Shown piece by piece: positions 8,204 to 15,987 of a DNA stretch of 64,000 bases. Source of the DNA: Tichowtungia aerotolerans. Its GTDB lineage: Bacteria; Verrucomicrobiota; Kiritimatiellia; Kiritimatiellales; Tichowtungiaceae. Location of the stretch: positions 930,001-994,000 of the forward strand of contig NZ_CP047593.1 of assembly GCF_009905215.1 (NCBI RefSeq), in the 5' to 3' direction. The first letter of the stretch is position 1, and each line of letters starts with the position of its first letter. The translations under genes were made by a program, and so were the position numbers. The notes under the pieces are model-generated. The model saw only the letters and a program-made list of their open reading frames with translations. It was not told the DNA's origin and did not search any database.

Positions 8204-8402
8204 ATTCAAACTGTCGGGAGAAACCATTGATCTGGTCCAGCTGTTGAAAGCCGCGCGCCTGTGCGGAACCGGCGGCGAAGCCAAAATCGTCATTGAAGAA
8301 GGGCTGGTTACCGTGGACGGCGAGGTAGAAACCCGCAAGCGCTGCAAAATCCGCCGCGACCAAACTGTCGAATACAACGGCGAGTCGGTCACGGTTGTTT
8401 AA
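8196..8402 (+). CDS. Small S4-domain RNA-binding protein (YbcJ/RqcP type)
   Basis: 68 residues consisting of one S4 domain: I-D-L-V-Q-L-L-K-A, then G-G-E-A-K-I-V-I-E-E-G-L-V-T-V-D-G-E-V-E-T-R-K-R-C-K-I, which is the RNA-binding loop. Proteins of this size act on ribosomal RNA or stalled 50S subunits in other bacteria; the exact role here is inferred. ATG 8196 follows AAAGGAAAAAAC and overlaps the end of the upstream gene. Confidence 0.85.
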   Translation: MDEFKLSGETIDLVQLLKAARLCGTGGEAKIVIEEGLVTVDGEVETRKRCKIRRDQTVEYNGESVTVV

Positions 8403-8512
8403 AGAGACGTGCCGGAGTGAGGGAGCATTGAATGATTGAACAAAACTCCCGTGACGGCAAACCTTCCATCCATCCACCGCTCCACTAATCCATTCCTTCA
8501 AAGGAGTTTCTC

Positions 8513-9856
8513 ATGTTATCGTTTGTCTGTCTGTCCGTGCTGCTCGGGCTCGGTTACTGGTTGCGCCGCAAACTCATCTTTCTCCAGCGGCTCTACCTGC
8601 CCGCATCCGTCATCGCCGGACTGCTCGGACTGATCCTGATCAACACGCTGCCCATTCCGGACATATGGACCGCCGGGTGGAGCAGGCTGCCCGGCATTCT
8701 GATTAATCTGGTGTTTGCCTGTCTGTTTCTCGGCGTCGAGATTCCCGGCGTTTCCAAGGTTTGGAAAAGCGCGGGGCGACAGCTGGCCTACGGCCAGATC
8801 GTCGCATGGGGCCAATACGTTGTCGGCATCGGCATCGCCCTTTTCGCGCTTGCCCCGCTGTTCGGTCTGAATGAGCTCTTCGGCGCGACCCTGCCGGTAG
8901 GGTTTGAAGGCGGCCATGGAACCGCCGGCGGCCTCGGTCCGGTTTTCGACGAACTGGGCTGGGCCGCAGGAAAAGATTTCGCGCTCGCCAGCGCCACCGC
9001 CGGAATTGTCAGCGCAATCATTGTCGGCATGGTGCTGGTCAACTGGGCGGTTCGCAAAGGCTATGTATCCGAAAAAAAGCCGCCGCACGAAAATATTGAG
9101 GAAGAAGACTGGACCGGAAGCATCCCTCACGACCAGCGGCCCAAGGCCGGAAAGCTGACCGTTTCGAGCGATGTCATCGAAGCACTCAGCCTGCATCTGG
9201 TCATCGTCGCCGGTGCAATCCTGATCGGCTACGGACTCAAAGAGCTGCTCCTGCTGATCCAGGGCATTATTCCGTTTGCGGAAAAACACGATCTGCTGGG
9301 AAGCTTCCCGCTGTTCCCCCTCTGTATGCTCGGCGGACTGCTCATCCAGATTTTTGCCAACCGCTTTGATCCCAACGACCACATTGACCACGGTTTGACC
9401 CGCCGCATCCAGAACACATCGCTCGACTTTCTCGTCGTTGCCGCCATCGCCACCATCCGGCTCAACGTTGTTGCACAGGGCTGGCTGCCGCTGCTGATTC
9501 TCGTCACCGCCGGGATTCTCTGGAACGTCGCCTGCGTTCTATTCCTCGCCCGCCGCGTTTTCAAAACCGCATGGTTCGAACGCAGCATTGCTGAAATGGG
9601 CCAGTCGATGGGCGTCACTGCGACCGGACTGCTCCTGCTGCGCGTGGTCGACCCGGACTATAAAACGCCGGCCGCCGAAGCCTTCGCCTGCAAACAGCTG
9701 ATGCACGAACCGATCATGGGCGGCGGACTCTGGACCGGCATGGCCATCCCGCTCATCGCCGCCATCGGCGCCGCCCCCGTCTTCGGAATCGCCTGCGCCG
9801 CTGTCGCGGTTTGGGCGCTCATTCTATTCATCCCAAAAGGTCGTCGCCATGAGTAA
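8513..9856 (+). CDS. gltS: Sodium/glutamate symporter GltS
   Basis: 447 residues, roughly 10-12 membrane segments. Imports glutamate with Na+. The family signature G-F-E-G-G-H-G-T-A-G-G-L-G-P is at about residues 132-145, and the second half contains the matching inverted repeat with M-G-Q-S-M-G-V-T-A-T-G near residue 365. The charged central loop (about 195-220) fits the cytoplasmic loop between the two halves. Strong Shine-Dalgarno AAAGGAG eight bases upstream. An exact palindrome copy at 8751 encodes S-K-V-W-K after the second hydrophobic segment. A small membrane-protein gene overlaps its 3' end by 8 bases. Confidence 0.92.
   Translation: MLSFVCLSVLLGLGYWLRRKLIFLQRLYLPASVIAGLLGLILINTLPIPDIWTAGWSRLPGILINLVFACLFLGVEIPGVSKVWKSAGRQLAYGQIVAWGQYVVGIGIALFALAPLFGLNELFGATLPVGFEGGHGTAGGLGPVFDELGWAAGKDFALASATAGIVSAIIVGMVLVNWAVRKGYVSEKKPPHENIEEEDWTGSIPHDQRPKAGKLTVSSDVIEALSLHLVIVAGAILIGYGLKELLLLIQGIIPFAEKHDLLGSFPLFPLCMLGGLLIQIFANRFDPNDHIDHGLTRRIQNTSLDFLVVAAIATIRLNVVAQGWLPLLILVTAGILWNVACVLFLARRVFKTAWFERSIAEMGQSMGVTATGLLLLRVVDPDYKTPAAEAFACKQLMHEPIMGGGLWTGMAIPLIAAIGAAPVFGIACAAVAVWALILFIPKGRRHE
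8751..8769. repeat. Dispersed palindrome copy (exact core), inside gltS
   Basis: TTTCCAAGGTTTGGAAAAG. On the plus strand it is read in a different frame from the F-Q-x-L-E copies and gives S-K-V-W-K-S. Confidence 0.8.
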
Positions 9857-10043
9857 GAGCTGGTTCAAAATTCGCAAGCTTGGCTGGACACCCTGTTCAT
9901 GGCAGGGATGGGCTACCCTTGTCACATATATGGTCCTGCTGTTTTTTGCACTCGACCTAACTGACACGGCGGCCCGCCGTCTCTGTGGCGCCGCCCTGAC
10001 CATCGGGCTCATCGGCGTTACCTTGTGGAAAACAAAACGGTAA
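9849..10043 (+). CDS. Small two-span membrane protein, unknown
   Basis: 64 residues with a basic N-terminus (KSWFKIRKLGW), two hydrophobic stretches (about 22-37 and 45-57) and a Lys/Arg C-terminus. The W-x-P-x-S-W-Q-G-W start recurs in small uncharacterised membrane proteins, but I cannot assign a function. The start lies inside the end of gltS (8-base overlap), suggesting translational coupling, possibly as an accessory to the symporter. Confidence 0.55.
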   Translation: MSKSWFKIRKLGWTPCSWQGWATLVTYMVLLFFALDLTDTAARRLCGAALTIGLIGVTLWKTKR

Positions 10044-10047
10044 GCGA

Positions 10048-11580
10048 TCAGCGGCGGAACGTGCGGACAAACTCGCGTAGCTCGGGCGCGCGGAAAAGAA
10101 GTGATGCAATCAGATAAGCTGCGCCGCCAATGCCGATGCTGACGGCGACCGCAATGACCTGTCCGATTTTTCCAAGGTTTGGAAAAAGCCCGTATACAAA
10201 CCAGACAGCGACGCCCATCAGCGCAGCGGCACCAAACGAGCGGGCGGCGGTGGCAGCCACAGCTTTCCACCCGATGCCGCCAAGACGGTGCTGGAGGATC
10301 AGTGCAAGACAGCTCATATTGAAGACCGACGAAAGTACGGTGGCGAACGCCAGCCCGGCGTGTTTGACCGCCTGCGGCAGAGTCAGCACAAAGGTGATAT
10401 TCAGAACCAGGTTCAGCACGACGGCGATCATTCCGACCCGCACCGGCGTCCTGGTGTCCTGCATTCCATAGAAGGCTGGAACAAAAACCTTGGCGAGGCT
10501 GAATACGACCAGGCCGGGGGCATAGGCCTGAAGCGCGATGGCGGTCATCCAGGTGGAGGATGTTCCGAAATTTTTCCACTCAAAAATCATCTGCACAACC
10601 GGAGTCGCGAGCACCAGCAGACCGACTGACGCAGGGATCATGACGAACAGCAGATGACGCAGGCTGTCGGAGACCGTTTCGCTCATTTTTTCCGGATCTT
10701 TCGCCTGCCCGGAAAACGTGGGAAGAAGAACCGTTCCGAGCGCGGTGGCGATAATACCCAGCGGAAAATAGATAAGCCGTTCGCTGAAGAAGAGCGCGGA
10801 CGGCGCGCCGCCGCCGACCCACAGTGCGAGAGTGCGGTCGATCACGACATTGAGCTGCAGCACCGCCATGCCGAGTGCGGCGGGTCCCATCAGGCGCAGA
10901 ATTTTTCCAACCTTGGCAGGCTGAGCCTGCACCCTATTCATTCTCCACCCAAGCTTGTACAGCATCGGCCACTGGACGGCCCACTGCAGAAAGCCGGCCA
11001 GCAGAACGGCCCAGGCAACTGCGCGTATTTTTTCTTCGGGCGAGGTTCCAATGTTTGGAACAACGAACAAAACCGTACTGATCCAGAGAATATTAAGAAT
11101 TGCCGGAGCGAAGGCGGACACCGCAAAATGATGGAAACTGTTCAGGATGCCCATGGAGACGGCAGCGAGGCAGATGAAAACCATGTAGGGCATCATGATT
11201 TTGAGCAGACCCAGCACCTGAACTGCTTTTTCGCTCTGAACCGGAACAAGAACCGCGAATAAGATTACGGCAAGCGTAATCAGCGTGAGTACGGCGGCAA
11301 GCAGAACAAGCACACGGTTGACCAGCTTCCATGCGGCGGGATCGCCTTCTTTCTGCCGGGTTTCCACCAGTACCGGAACGAAGGCGGAGGAAAGAGCGCC
11401 TTCCCCAAACAACCGCCGGAAGAGATTGGGAACGGTAAAGGCAACCACAAAGGCATCCATAACCAGAGACGTGCCAAAAAATCCGGCCATGAGCACATCG
11501 CGGGCGAGGCCCAGAAAGCGACTCAAAGCAGTGAAAGAACCGACGGTTCCCACCGATTTTAGAATACGCCCCTTATCCAT
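10048..11580 (-). CDS. murJ: Lipid II flippase MurJ (MviN/MOP family)
   Basis: 510 residues, 13-14 membrane segments; moves lipid II across the inner membrane for peptidoglycan synthesis. The N-terminus (G-S-F-T-A-L-S-R-F-L-G-L-A-R-D) and R-R-L-F-G-E-G-A-L-S-S-A-F-V-P are diagnostic, and arginines needed for activity (R-R-L-F-G-E-G, R-D) are present. Three palindrome copies or partial copies fall in the gene: 10167-10188 (LFPNLGKIGQ), a half copy near 10901 (PAKVGKI) and 11045-11061 (VVPNIGTS). The start abuts the stop of the upstream CPBP gene by one base, so they are cotranscribed. Confidence 0.95.
   Translation of the reverse strand: MDKGRILKSVGTVGSFTALSRFLGLARDVLMAGFFGTSLVMDAFVVAFTVPNLFRRLFGEGALSSAFVPVLVETRQKEGDPAAWKLVNRVLVLLAAVLTLITLAVILFAVLVPVQSEKAVQVLGLLKIMMPYMVFICLAAVSMGILNSFHHFAVSAFAPAILNILWISTVLFVVPNIGTSPEEKIRAVAWAVLLAGFLQWAVQWPMLYKLGWRMNRVQAQPAKVGKILRLMGPAALGMAVLQLNVVIDRTLALWVGGGAPSALFFSERLIYFPLGIIATALGTVLLPTFSGQAKDPEKMSETVSDSLRHLLFVMIPASVGLLVLATPVVQMIFEWKNFGTSSTWMTAIALQAYAPGLVVFSLAKVFVPAFYGMQDTRTPVRVGMIAVVLNLVLNITFVLTLPQAVKHAGLAFATVLSSVFNMSCLALILQHRLGGIGWKAVAATAARSFGAAALMGVAVWFVYGLFPNLGKIGQVIAVAVSIGIGGAAYLIASLLFRAPELREFVRTFRR
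10167..10188. repeat. Dispersed palindrome copy (exact, longest arms), inside murJ
   Basis: Arms run from TTTTTCCAA to TTGGAAAAA around a GGT centre. Read on the minus strand it gives F-P-N-L-G-K-I in a late membrane loop of MurJ. Confidence 0.8.
11045..11061. repeat. Dispersed palindrome copy (exact core), inside murJ
   Basis: GTTCCAATGTTTGGAAC, perfectly symmetric arms of seven bases. The minus strand reads V-P-N-I-G-T. Confidence 0.75.
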
Positions 11581-12540
11581 TTAGTCCTCTGCGCCCAGAG
11601 TCATCCATGTTTTGCGGGTTGCAAAGACCACCGCCCAGATAATCAGCGCCGTAATCGGTCCGATCCATCCTTTGGAGATCCATTCGCCCGGGCCGTAGAG
11701 CCAGATGAGACGGCCCTGATTTTCGGTAAAAAGACGAAAAAGCATCATAACCCAGACCCAGCCGGCGTGCAGGCCGATACAAATGTAGACCGATCGGGTC
11801 CACGTGCTCAGCGTCGCCAGTACGGTGCCCATACAGAACAGTGTACAGACTTCCGGCCAGAATGTACTGCCCGCACCGCTAAAGGGGTGGGAGAAAAGCA
11901 GGAAGCCGGAAAACCAGCGATTCGTAATTTCCGGCTCTGCGGGTTTGATGAAGTGTACGGCGGCAAACAGCGCGCTGCTCAGCAGAACAGCGGCCACCGG
12001 CCCAAAGCTTTTGCGAAATGCCGTCAGAATGAATCCTCGGAACAGAATTTCTTCGATCACACCGATCAGCAGCATCCCGATGATGATCTTCAGCAGTTCC
12101 GAAACAACATCACCGTCCACGTTCACCGGGCCATACACGCCGGCAAAAAGGCCAATGGCATAGACAATCAGCATACTGGCCGCGGCCACGATTAATCCGA
12201 TTCCAAACAGGCGCAGCCAGTCTCTGCGTTTCGGAATTCCGAAATCGGCCCGGCCGCCCATGCCGCTCAGACGATAGGCCGGAGCCAGAAGACCGAGCAC
12301 CAGAATCAGCACGATGCGATCATTGACACGTCGAAACGGCGAGGTGAAAACGGAATCGGCGATATCCGCCCAAAACAGGTTGGTTCCGGCAGCTTCTGAC
12401 TGATGAACCCACTGCATAACCTCTGCCGCACGGGACTGAACCGCCATGTAGATCCATGGAGAAACCAGTGCAGCGAGCAGTGGTGCAGCACAAAAAATGA
12501 GCAATAATGCGAACAGCGGCTTAAAACGATCTCTATTCAT
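11581..12540 (-). CDS. CPBP-family intramembrane metalloprotease
   Basis: 319 residues, about eight hydrophobic segments. The CPBP/Rce1-like core is clear: V-I-E-E-I-L-F-R-G-F (EExxxR motif, about residues 161-170), F-A-A-V-H-F (about 190-195) and a later I-G-L-H-A-G-W carrying the second metal-binding His. Members process membrane-anchored substrates or assist CAAX-like proteolysis; the substrate here is unknown. It directly precedes murJ in the same operon. A palindrome copy lies in the promoter region just upstream (12547). Confidence 0.85.
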   Translation of the reverse strand: MNRDRFKPLFALLLIFCAAPLLAALVSPWIYMAVQSRAAEVMQWVHQSEAAGTNLFWADIADSVFTSPFRRVNDRIVLILVLGLLAPAYRLSGMGGRADFGIPKRRDWLRLFGIGLIVAAASMLIVYAIGLFAGVYGPVNVDGDVVSELLKIIIGMLLIGVIEEILFRGFILTAFRKSFGPVAAVLLSSALFAAVHFIKPAEPEITNRWFSGFLLFSHPFSGAGSTFWPEVCTLFCMGTVLATLSTWTRSVYICIGLHAGWVWVMMLFRLFTENQGRLIWLYGPGEWISKGWIGPITALIIWAVVFATRKTWMTLGAED

Positions 12541-12546
12541 GATACA

Positions 12547-12564
12547 TTTTCCAAGGTTTGGAAC
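12547..12564. repeat. Dispersed palindrome copy (exact core), divergent intergenic
   Basis: TTTTCCAAGGTTTGGAAC, 7 bases upstream of the CPBP gene start, in the 97-base gap shared with the divergent lpxC-like gene. Confidence 0.8.
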
Positions 12565-12637
12565 TCGTCACAATATAGCGGCTTTCGTATTTTAGGCGAC
12601 AGAATTTAGAGATTTAACCCCGACGGATCTGATTCTT

Positions 12638-13675
12638 ATGGAAAATAAAAAAACTCCGGGCCGCCTGCTGGCAGGCGATCCTCACATCGTGGCAGCCTCA
12701 TATGAGGAATTCAACAGCATCCCGGTCAATCTGGATCTGACCGACCGGCCCGGTCTCCCGCCCCGCACAAACCTGCAAACCATCGACAAAGCCGTCCGCG
12801 TGTCCGGCCCGGGAACATTTGCCGGGAAATCGACCACAACGATTACCTTCGAGCCAACCGAGCGCGAAGGCTGGTGGCTCGACCGCACCGACCAGCCGGA
12901 TTCACTCCCGATCCGCATAGCCGTTGACAACGTCTGGACGACCGGATCGATCGTCAGCAACATCGTGCTGCGCGCCGGAAATCCGCACAATTATGTGCGT
13001 ATGGTTGAGCATGTCATTGCGCTCCGCATGGGACTCGACATCGACAACCTGATGATCAAAATCGATTCCGGAGATCCGCCGCTGTTTGAGCGCGGCAGCC
13101 TCGACCTGCTTGAAGCGCTCGACAGCGCCGGCCGGCGCACTCTTCCCGGCACGGTAAAATACGTCACGGTCAAAGAGCCGGTTACGCTGGGGTGGGATCG
13201 CGGACAATTCCTGACTCTCTCACCGCTCAGCGGCACAGAGCCGAAACTGACGGTTGATGCCGCGGTCAACTTCCCAAACGCCATTGGGCAGCAGCGCATT
13301 GTGTTCCCGGTAAATCACGAAACTCTTCAGAGCGGCGCAGAGGCGCGCACCAATACGCCATATGGAAAAATGCTCTACTGCAAAACCATCGGGAAAATCT
13401 TCGCCGATATCCGGAACCTGGGCTATACCGACAAAAATATTCTGATCGCCAAAAAAGGCCGGTACCACAACGAACCGCGCCTGGTTCATGAAGGGAAATC
13501 ACTGGAAGCGGTTTGGCACCGCGGAGTGCTCGATCTGCTGGCGGCAATCGCGCTGGTTCCAGACGCACGTTTTGTTGGAGAAATCACTTCCTACAAAGCC
13601 GGACACCGCCTCGACTGCGACCTCGTCACGCAGCTCTATCTGAACGATCTTCTCACGCCGGTCGGAAACGAATGA
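12638..13675 (+). CDS. LpxC-like protein (UDP-3-O-acyl-GlcNAc deacetylase family), active site altered
   Basis: 345 residues. LpxC carries out the committed step of lipid A synthesis. The N-terminal half has V-E-H-V-I-A-L-R-M-G-L-D-I-D-N, matching the conserved E-H zinc/catalytic pair, and the C-terminal half ends in I-T-S-Y-K-A-G-H-R-L-D, matching the A-Y-K-S-G-H block. The usual H-K-x-L-D-x-x-G-D motif reads W-H-R-G-V-L-D-L-L-A-A: the His is one residue early and the final Asp is Ala. By my manual alignment this could weaken zinc binding, so it may be a diverged paralogue. First of a three-gene overlapping operon with an LpxL-type acyltransferase and an ELM1-like protein. Confidence 0.8.
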   Translation: MENKKTPGRLLAGDPHIVAASYEEFNSIPVNLDLTDRPGLPPRTNLQTIDKAVRVSGPGTFAGKSTTTITFEPTEREGWWLDRTDQPDSLPIRIAVDNVWTTGSIVSNIVLRAGNPHNYVRMVEHVIALRMGLDIDNLMIKIDSGDPPLFERGSLDLLEALDSAGRRTLPGTVKYVTVKEPVTLGWDRGQFLTLSPLSGTEPKLTVDAAVNFPNAIGQQRIVFPVNHETLQSGAEARTNTPYGKMLYCKTIGKIFADIRNLGYTDKNILIAKKGRYHNEPRLVHEGKSLEAVWHRGVLDLLAAIALVPDARFVGEITSYKAGHRLDCDLVTQLYLNDLLTPVGNE

Positions 13676-14568
13676 ATCCATTCCGCGAGAAAACTGAATA
13701 CCGCCTGACAAAAGGCTTCTTCCTGATTCTGCGCCTCTGTCCCGAGCCGGTGATTTACGGTGCGTGCCATATGGTTGCCTCTCTGACCTACCGGCTCGGC
13801 ACCCAGCGCCGGAACCTGACCCTCAGGAATCTGGAGCTGGCCTTCCCGGAGAAAACCGAAAAGGAACGGCTCCGGATCGCCCGGGCGGCATATAAACATT
13901 TTGGACGACTGATTGCAGAATCCGCGATGATTCTGGCAGAAAAGATCCATCGCGAAAAACTGCTGGAAATGGTCGACGGAGAACAGATGCAGAAACTGCT
14001 CGACCTGGAAGCCGGAACCGATAAAGGCATCCTGTTCATCACCGGTCATCTGGGAAACTTTGAGCTGCTTGCGCATTACACCGGCATGCTGTTCAAACGG
14101 CAGGGACACGTCGTGGCCCGACAGGGAAACAACCGGCTGATTGATGAAAAAATCGTCACTCCCATGCGCGAATCGTTCGGCAACAAAGTGGTCCACAAAA
14201 AACGTGCCCTGCCGCGCATTGCCCGGGCCTTGAAAAGCGGCGGACACGCCGGACTGCTGATCGACATCAAAACCAATGCCCGGGAAGGCGTTCCGGTCCG
14301 GTTCTTCGACAAAGAAACCCTTGGCATCAAATCATCAGCGTATCTGCAGCTGAAACTCGATCCACTGGTTGTGCCGATGACCATGGTGCGTGCGGAATCC
14401 GGGCGATACCGTCTGATCGTCAGCGATCCGGTGGTATGGCAGGATAACGGACAACCGGTGGAAGAGCAGATTACCGAACTCACTCAGATTCACCAGACCG
14501 AGCTTGAAAAACTGATCCGCCAATATCCGGAGCAGTGGTTCTGGATGCATAACCGTTGGAAGCTATGA
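13672..14568 (+). CDS. Lipid A acyltransferase (LpxL/HtrB family)
   Basis: 298 residues. Transfers a secondary acyl chain to lipid A or a precursor at the inner membrane. The H-x4-(D/E) catalytic motif is in T-G-H-L-G-N-F-E (about residues 124-131), followed by R-Q-G-N-N-R in the acceptor region. The N-terminus has one hydrophobic stretch, and the C-terminus Q-W-F-W-M-H-N-R-W-K is the classic family ending. ATG 13672 overlaps the lpxC-like stop by four bases, and its own stop overlaps the next start, so the three genes are coupled. Confidence 0.92.
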   Translation: MNPFREKTEYRLTKGFFLILRLCPEPVIYGACHMVASLTYRLGTQRRNLTLRNLELAFPEKTEKERLRIARAAYKHFGRLIAESAMILAEKIHREKLLEMVDGEQMQKLLDLEAGTDKGILFITGHLGNFELLAHYTGMLFKRQGHVVARQGNNRLIDEKIVTPMRESFGNKVVHKKRALPRIARALKSGGHAGLLIDIKTNAREGVPVRFFDKETLGIKSSAYLQLKLDPLVVPMTMVRAESGRYRLIVSDPVVWQDNGQPVEEQITELTQIHQTELEKLIRQYPEQWFWMHNRWKL

Positions 14569-15509
14569 TGAAGGCATTGATTCTCACAGACGGCAAGCCG
14601 GGACATTTCAACCAATCGGTTGCATTCTGCAAAAACACCGGCATCGATTATGAACTCGTTGACGTCAACTACCGCAGCAAAACCGCTAAAGCGCTCTCGT
14701 ATCTTCTCGACCGAATGGGGCTCTACACAAAGAAGCTCTTTCAGGTTTCAGGCCTTGAGTCTCAGACTTCCGGCTTTGACCTGATCATCTCCACAGGATC
14801 AACGAGCTTCTACCCCAACAAAGTCCTCTCAAAAGAACTGGCTCTTCCCAACATTGCGATTCTGAACCCGCAGGGATACCGCCCGGATTTCAACGCCATT
14901 CTCTGCCCGGCCTATGATCATCCGCCCAAACGAAACAACGTCATCGAACTGCCGCTCAACCTCTGTGCGGCAGACCAGACGTTTTTTGAGGAAAAGGCTG
15001 AAGAATTTGAGCAGAAGCATCCAGCGAAAGGCCCGGCGGCCGGATTTATCATCGGCGGTCCCAATGCCGTCTCGGAAATCAACGCCGCCGAACTGAAAGA
15101 ACAATTGGAAAAGGCCTTCGAACTGACCATTGGCTGCGAGCGATGGGTGACCACCTCCCGTCGAACCCCGAAAGAAATCGAGGCTCTGATCGAGTCACTG
15201 CCGTTCGACTACACACTCATCAACTCGCGGGATTCCTACAACCCGGTCCCCGCCTTCATTCAGCTTTGCGATCATCTGTTCGTCACCTCCGATTCCGCGT
15301 CCATGGTCAGCGAAGCCGCCAGCTTCGGTTCCGCACGCGTCGAAATCCTGATGAACCGCCAGCTCAAAACACCCAACAAATTCCAGGAACTTTTCCAAGG
15401 CCTGGAAAAACGCGACGCTGTTCACATTTTCGACGGAACACTCGGCCGCGCCGATCAAAAGGTCGACCTGACCCCGCAGCTGCAGCTGGCACTCAAACGA
15501 GTGTCCTGA
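14565..15509 (+). CDS. ELM1-family protein (glycosyltransferase-like)
   Basis: 314 residues. The N-terminus A-L-I-L-T-D-G-K-P-G-H-F-N-Q-S is the hallmark of the 'mitochondrial fission ELM1' family. In bacteria this family sits near lipid A and LPS genes and resembles GT-B glycosyltransferases. S-T-G-S-T-S-F-Y (about residue 77) and V-T-S-D-S-A-S-M-V-S-E-A (about residues 243-254) fit a sugar-nucleotide pocket. It starts within the acyltransferase stop (14565-14568). A palindrome copy at 15391 encodes L-F-Q-G-L-E-K. Function in lipid A or LPS assembly is inferred from context. Confidence 0.8.
   Translation: MMKALILTDGKPGHFNQSVAFCKNTGIDYELVDVNYRSKTAKALSYLLDRMGLYTKKLFQVSGLESQTSGFDLIISTGSTSFYPNKVLSKELALPNIAILNPQGYRPDFNAILCPAYDHPPKRNNVIELPLNLCAADQTFFEEKAEEFEQKHPAKGPAAGFIIGGPNAVSEINAAELKEQLEKAFELTIGCERWVTTSRRTPKEIEALIESLPFDYTLINSRDSYNPVPAFIQLCDHLFVTSDSASMVSEAASFGSARVEILMNRQLKTPNKFQELFQGLEKRDAVHIFDGTLGRADQKVDLTPQLQLALKRVS
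15391..15410. repeat. Dispersed palindrome copy (one mismatch), inside CDS
   Basis: TTTTCCAAGGCCTGGAAAAA, encoding F-Q-G-L-E-K in the ELM1-like protein. Confidence 0.7.
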
Positions 15510-15543
15510 TCCTGTGAGTAAATATGTCGACGTTGTAAAAACA

Positions 15544-15571
15544 CAAAAAAGCCCCGCCGGAATTGCGGGGC
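15544..15571. terminator. Bidirectional intrinsic terminator
   Basis: GCCCCGC (15551-15557), seven-base loop, GCGGGGC (15565-15571), with a run of A on the left (T on the minus strand) and GTTTG on the right. It lies between the convergent ELM1-like and EF-hand genes and best serves the minus-strand gene. Confidence 0.85.
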
Positions 15572-15591
15572 GTTTGTAAAACCAAAGAGCG

Positions 15592-15879
15592 TCAGTCCTC
15601 GTCGCCGGACTTTTCCTGCGTCTGTTTTTTGCCTTTCAGCTCCTCGCCGGTCAGGAAGCCGTCTTTGTTTTTGTCCTTGGCAGCAAACTGCTTTTCCACG
15701 GCAGTGCGGTTAAACTCCCTGCCCGCGTTCTTCATCATCTTTTCGCGTGCAGAACAGAATTCCTCTTTACTGACTTTGCCGTCGGAATTGCTGTCCATCG
15801 GTGTCTTTTTCTGCTCGGCGAAAGCTCCGCCGGCAACCATCACAGCAGCCATTAATACCGAAACCAATATTCTATTCAT
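15592..15879 (-). CDS. Secreted EF-hand calcium-binding protein
   Basis: 95 residues from ATG 15879, chosen because AAGGGGCGGG precedes it and the protein then begins with a clean signal peptide (M-N-R-I-L-V-S-V-L-M-A-A-V-M-V-A-G-G-A-F-A). Two EF-hand loops follow: DSNSDGKVSKEE and DKNKDGFLTGEE, each with D at 1, 3 and 5 and E at 12. Such small periplasmic EF-hand proteins are common in PVC bacteria; their role is unclear. Monocistronic, ending at the bidirectional terminator. Confidence 0.85.
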   Translation of the reverse strand: MNRILVSVLMAAVMVAGGAFAEQKKTPMDSNSDGKVSKEEFCSAREKMMKNAGREFNRTAVEKQFAAKDKNKDGFLTGEELKGKKQTQEKSGDED

Positions 15880-15987
15880 AGCCCGCCCCTTCTTCTGTGA
15901 CATCACAGCGTCCGGCTCCCTCACGGGAACTCTGATCTGCAAAACGGCGTATATTCCTTTCGGCCGCGGAATTCAACTGCAATATTC

